A DNA stretch of 64,000 nt from Alphaproteobacteria bacterium. GTDB lineage: Bacteria; Pseudomonadota; Alphaproteobacteria; Caulobacterales; Parvularculaceae. Every line of letters begins with the position of its first letter. Positions within the stretch are counted from its first letter, which is position 1. Location: the NCBI GenBank assembly GCA_016125455.1, contig WGLS01000013.1:1-64000 (forward strand). Direction: 5' to 3'. A program made the position numbers and the translations under genes. Shown piece by piece: positions 61,581-64,000 of this stretch. The notes beneath the pieces are model-generated. The model saw only the letters and a program-made list of their open reading frames with translations. It made no database searches and was not told the origin of the DNA.

Positions 61581-63209
61581 ATGACAGCGGAAATTCTCAC
61601 ATCTGACGAAGAATGCGCCTCCTGGAGGCGTCCGGCCCCTCGCGCGCGCCGCGCGGTCATGGCGTTGTACAGCTGGAAGGACCCGGGCTGGGTCTTTCTT
61701 GTTGCAGTTCTGGCGGCGACGCCGTTCATCTGCGCGTCAGCGATGGCGCCGGCGTTACTCAGTTTTGCGCCGACCGTGGAACCGGTCGGGCAGGTAGCCG
61801 ACGCGAGGGCATTTGCCGCCGGCGCTAGCAGCATCGGCGACGAGGCCGCGCCGTTTCAGCTCATGCTGTTGACACTGGCAGACCGTTTTGCCGATGCGCC
61901 TGGCCGCATCCAGCTCATAGCCAAGGCGATTGCGGCCGTCCTCGCTGCGTATCCTCTCGCATACTTCGCGTCAGTAAGATTGCCGACAGTGCTTGCGGTG
62001 GCGATGACCGCGGCGATCGCGTCGTTCATAGTCGCGCCATTTTCCGGGCCAAGCGATCTGGCGCTGGCGCTGTTTCTTGTCGCCTCGACCGCGCTTGCCT
62101 TGTCTCCTGCCGACGAAGGATGGGATCGCGCGATATTTGAAGGCTTGCTCGTCGGCGGCATCATGTTCGCTCTATGGCTACTTAATCCGGTGTTCACGCT
62201 GGCGGGCTTCGCCGTTCTGTCCGCGTGTCCGTTCCTCACCGGCCTTGCTGGATTTTCGCGTTACGCGACAGCCTTTGGCACGTTCGTCGTCTTCGCGATT
62301 GTGGCTGAAATTGCCGTGCCCGGCCTGAACGGGGCAAGGGCGGAAATCGCCTCGGCGATGGTTGCAGAAGGGCTTGTGAATACCGCGAGAATGGTCGGTG
62401 CATGGGGGCTCGCCGGCGTCGCCGCGTCCAGCCTCGTGGTGATTGGCGCAACCGCTGTTTTCGGTGGGCGGGAACACGCGCGCGGTTGGGCCGCCGGCGC
62501 CGGATTTCTGGCCATCGCCGCGCTAGCTTCCGCCCTCTCGGGCGCTCAGCCTGCGCTGGCGTTCGCTTTCGCCGGGGCGATGGCGGTCTTTTCGATCCAT
62601 TCGCCTTTTTACGATGGCATATTTCGCGATCACGACCGAGGATCGATTGCGGCCGCTGGCGCCGTCGGGGCGCTGGTCCTGTTCTGGTTTGCGTTGACGG
62701 GCGTCGACGGCGCGTCCCAGTTGAAGTCTCAGTGGCAGGCCGGCGCGCGCCAGGAATCCGGCGCCGCCGCTGCGCTCGCTATCGCTTATCCGACTGTCAA
62801 CCAGCAGGCATCTTGGGCGCGGGCCATAAGCGGCTTTCGCGGCGGTCAATCCTTGGTCGGGAACGCGCCGATGGATCAGTCGGAAATGATGTTCGAGGCG
62901 GCGACCCGCGCCAAGGCGATTTCGAAAGCCGGCGCTCCGATTGCGTTCCTTACGGGCGACGACACCGCTTGCGTCTTCGCCGGCGGTCGGCGCTGCCGGT
63001 CAGATGCCCGCGCGGCGGCGGCCGACGCAAGCGTCGTGTTCGTGCCGCGACTTGATCTGTCTGAGGCGACGCGCAAGCAGAAGGATCACGCTGAAGCGTT
63101 TCTGTACACGGAATTCAAGCTGGCGGAGCGAACGCAGTTTTGGGAGCTGTGGGTGCGTCGCGGCGCGCTCATTCCGGACGCAGCGATCGAATTCGGGCAA
63201 GGCCTTTAG
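61581..63209 (+). CDS. Large polytopic membrane protein of unknown function
   Basis: The protein has 542 residues. About ten hydrophobic helices span residues 35-390 (for example VFLVAVLAATPFICASAMAP and LAVAMTAAIASFIVAPF). The final 150 residues form a soluble domain with IAYPTVNQQASWARAISGF, SEMMFEAATRAKAISKAG, GDDTACVFAGGRRC and FKLAERTQFWELWVRRGAL. The layout, many helices then a periplasmic domain, recalls GT-C glycosyltransferases, but no motif proves it. Its neighbours point to envelope sugar chemistry only loosely. Its stop overlaps the end of the cysQ gene by four bases. Confidence 0.7.
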   Translation: MTAEILTSDEECASWRRPAPRARRAVMALYSWKDPGWVFLVAVLAATPFICASAMAPALLSFAPTVEPVGQVADARAFAAGASSIGDEAAPFQLMLLTLADRFADAPGRIQLIAKAIAAVLAAYPLAYFASVRLPTVLAVAMTAAIASFIVAPFSGPSDLALALFLVASTALALSPADEGWDRAIFEGLLVGGIMFALWLLNPVFTLAGFAVLSACPFLTGLAGFSRYATAFGTFVVFAIVAEIAVPGLNGARAEIASAMVAEGLVNTARMVGAWGLAGVAASSLVVIGATAVFGGREHARGWAAGAGFLAIAALASALSGAQPALAFAFAGAMAVFSIHSPFYDGIFRDHDRGSIAAAGAVGALVLFWFALTGVDGASQLKSQWQAGARQESGAAAALAIAYPTVNQQASWARAISGFRGGQSLVGNAPMDQSEMMFEAATRAKAISKAGAPIAFLTGDDTACVFAGGRRCRSDARAAAADASVVFVPRLDLSEATRKQKDHAEAFLYTEFKLAERTQFWELWVRRGALIPDAAIEFGQGL

Positions 63210-64000
63210 CTGCAGGCATCCCCTGCGGACGCCGCTCTTTCTGGATCTCCCCAGGCGACAAAGAACGGGTTGTCGTAGCCTCGCGCGGCCTTTCCGTACG
63301 ACAGCGGCGACCATGAAGACGCCTCCAGCACTGTCCCGCCGGCTGCCTGCAGGACGGCCTGACCAGCGCCTGTGTCCCATTCCATCGTTCGTCCGAAACG
63401 CGGGTAGACATCCGCTGCGCCTTCAGCGATCCGGCAGAACTTGAGCGACGAGCCGGCTTTTAGAAAGTCGGCGATTGGCAGCCTGGCGAGAAACACTTCG
63501 GTGGCGTCCGACCCATGGCTGCGGCTGCCAACGGCTATCAACTCGGTCGGGGCTGGCCGACGGGTCATTATTGGTTCCCAGTCGCCGGCGACGCATTTCG
63601 GCGCTTCGGCTCTCCAGGCGCCGGCGCCTGCAATCCCGAGGTAAATGGCGCCAAGCGCAGGCGCGACCACAACGCCCTGAACCGGCGCGCCCTTCCGAAC
63701 AAGGGCGATATTGACCGTGAACTCGCCAGAGCCGCTGATAAATTCCTTCGTGCCGTCAAGTGGGTCGACCAGGAAAAACGGTCCCTCGGCATCCAGGCCC
63801 AGCGCCGGAAACGATCCGGTCGACGCCGCTTCCTCCGCGAGAATTGGGATTTCGGGGAACGCTTGCGCCAATCCGCTAGTGATAATGTCTTCGCCGTGGC
63901 GGTCGGCGTCGGTCACCGGCGAGGCGTCGTTCTTGCGATCCACAGAGACGTCAGAGCGAAAGTAGCCGAGAATGGTGCGGCCTGCTTTCAGGCTGATCGC
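63206..64000 (-). CDS. cysQ: 3'(2'),5'-bisphosphate nucleotidase CysQ, N-terminus cut by the window edge
   Basis: The frame stays open to the right edge, so the gene is incomplete at its 5' end; about 265 codons are visible. FFLVDPLDGTKEFISGSGEF and EWDTGAGQAVLQAAGG are the two inositol-phosphatase family motifs, and ILAEEAAS gives the metal-binding Glu. DASPVTDADRHGED is CysQ-like. The enzyme turns 3'-phosphoadenosine-5'-phosphate into AMP during sulfate assimilation. The GTG at 63943 is internal to the frame and is probably not the start, since the upstream residues (for example AGRTILGYFRSD) fit the family too. Confidence 0.88.
   Translation of the reverse strand, partial: AISLKAGRTILGYFRSDVSVDRKNDASPVTDADRHGEDIITSGLAQAFPEIPILAEEAASTGSFPALGLDAEGPFFLVDPLDGTKEFISGSGEFTVNIALVRKGAPVQGVVVAPALGAIYLGIAGAGAWRAEAPKCVAGDWEPIMTRRPAPTELIAVGSRSHGSDATEVFLARLPIADFLKAGSSLKFCRIAEGAADVYPRFGRTMEWDTGAGQAVLQAAGGTVLEASSWSPLSYGKAARGYDNPFFVAWGDPERAASAGDACS

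Overview
The window is about 64 kb of GC-rich chromosome from an alphaproteobacterium. The evidence is the order tolQRAB-pal-cpoB-tilS-ftsH-folP, the codon use, a reversed gltD-gltB pair, a DUF1194 protein with an alphaproteobacterial-style PEP-CTERM tail, and an exosortase A (XrtA)-type exopolysaccharide locus. A member of the Caulobacterales, Hyphomonadales or Parvularculales would fit, but the genus cannot be read from the sequence. I saw no rRNA, tRNA, CRISPR array, insertion sequence or prophage. About 50 protein genes are supported, and the last one (cysQ) runs off the right edge.

Layout. (1) 0.5-11 kb holds the cell-envelope Tol-Pal genes (ybgC, tolQRAB, pal, cpoB), interrupted by one opposite-strand NTF2-like gene, then tilS and ftsH. 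(2) 11.5-19 kb is mixed: a PEP-CTERM surface protein, folP, an alpha/beta hydrolase, an SCP2 protein with a methyltransferase lipoprotein, an Hsp20 chaperone behind a ROSE-like RNA thermometer, and a minus-strand run of an inositol-phosphatase, an MBL-fold enzyme and a conserved unknown. (3) 19-27.8 kb is a plus-strand acyl-CoA catabolic cluster: ligase, two acyl-CoA dehydrogenases, a MaoC hydratase, an HSD17B4-like SDR and a thiolase. It looks like a full beta-oxidation spiral for a bulky acyl chain. (4) 27.9-33.8 kb carries PsiE, a membrane protein and PhoD on the minus strand, and a pair of secreted amidohydrolases on the plus strand. (5) 33.9-45.9 kb is nitrogen and NAD metabolism and translation: gltD, a VOC protein, gltB, nadE, a GST and gltX, then a LOG protein and a LysM protein. 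(6) 46-50.3 kb is an RND efflux pump and its adaptor. (7) 50.5-59.6 kb is an exopolysaccharide locus of the XrtA type: tyrosine autokinase and Wzz-like chain-length protein on the minus strand, then a WecB/TagA glycosyltransferase, a PrsT-like TPR lipoprotein and an ExeA-like ATPase on the plus strand. (8) 59.6-64 kb holds queG, a GST, a large unknown membrane protein and cysQ.

The most unusual features are two domain fusions in the exopolysaccharide locus. One is a WecB/TagA glycosyltransferase with a C-terminal STAS-like domain. The other is an XrtA-type AAA ATPase fused to a degenerate, membrane-anchored GT2-like domain. Other points of interest are the ROSE-like hairpin that masks the hsp20 ribosome-binding site, an acyl-CoA dehydrogenase pair in which one partner lacks the catalytic Glu, a tandem amidohydrolase pair in which the second has lost its metal-binding HxH, and an RND pump whose proton-relay residues are changed. 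All functional calls rest on reading motifs by eye; no database search was run.
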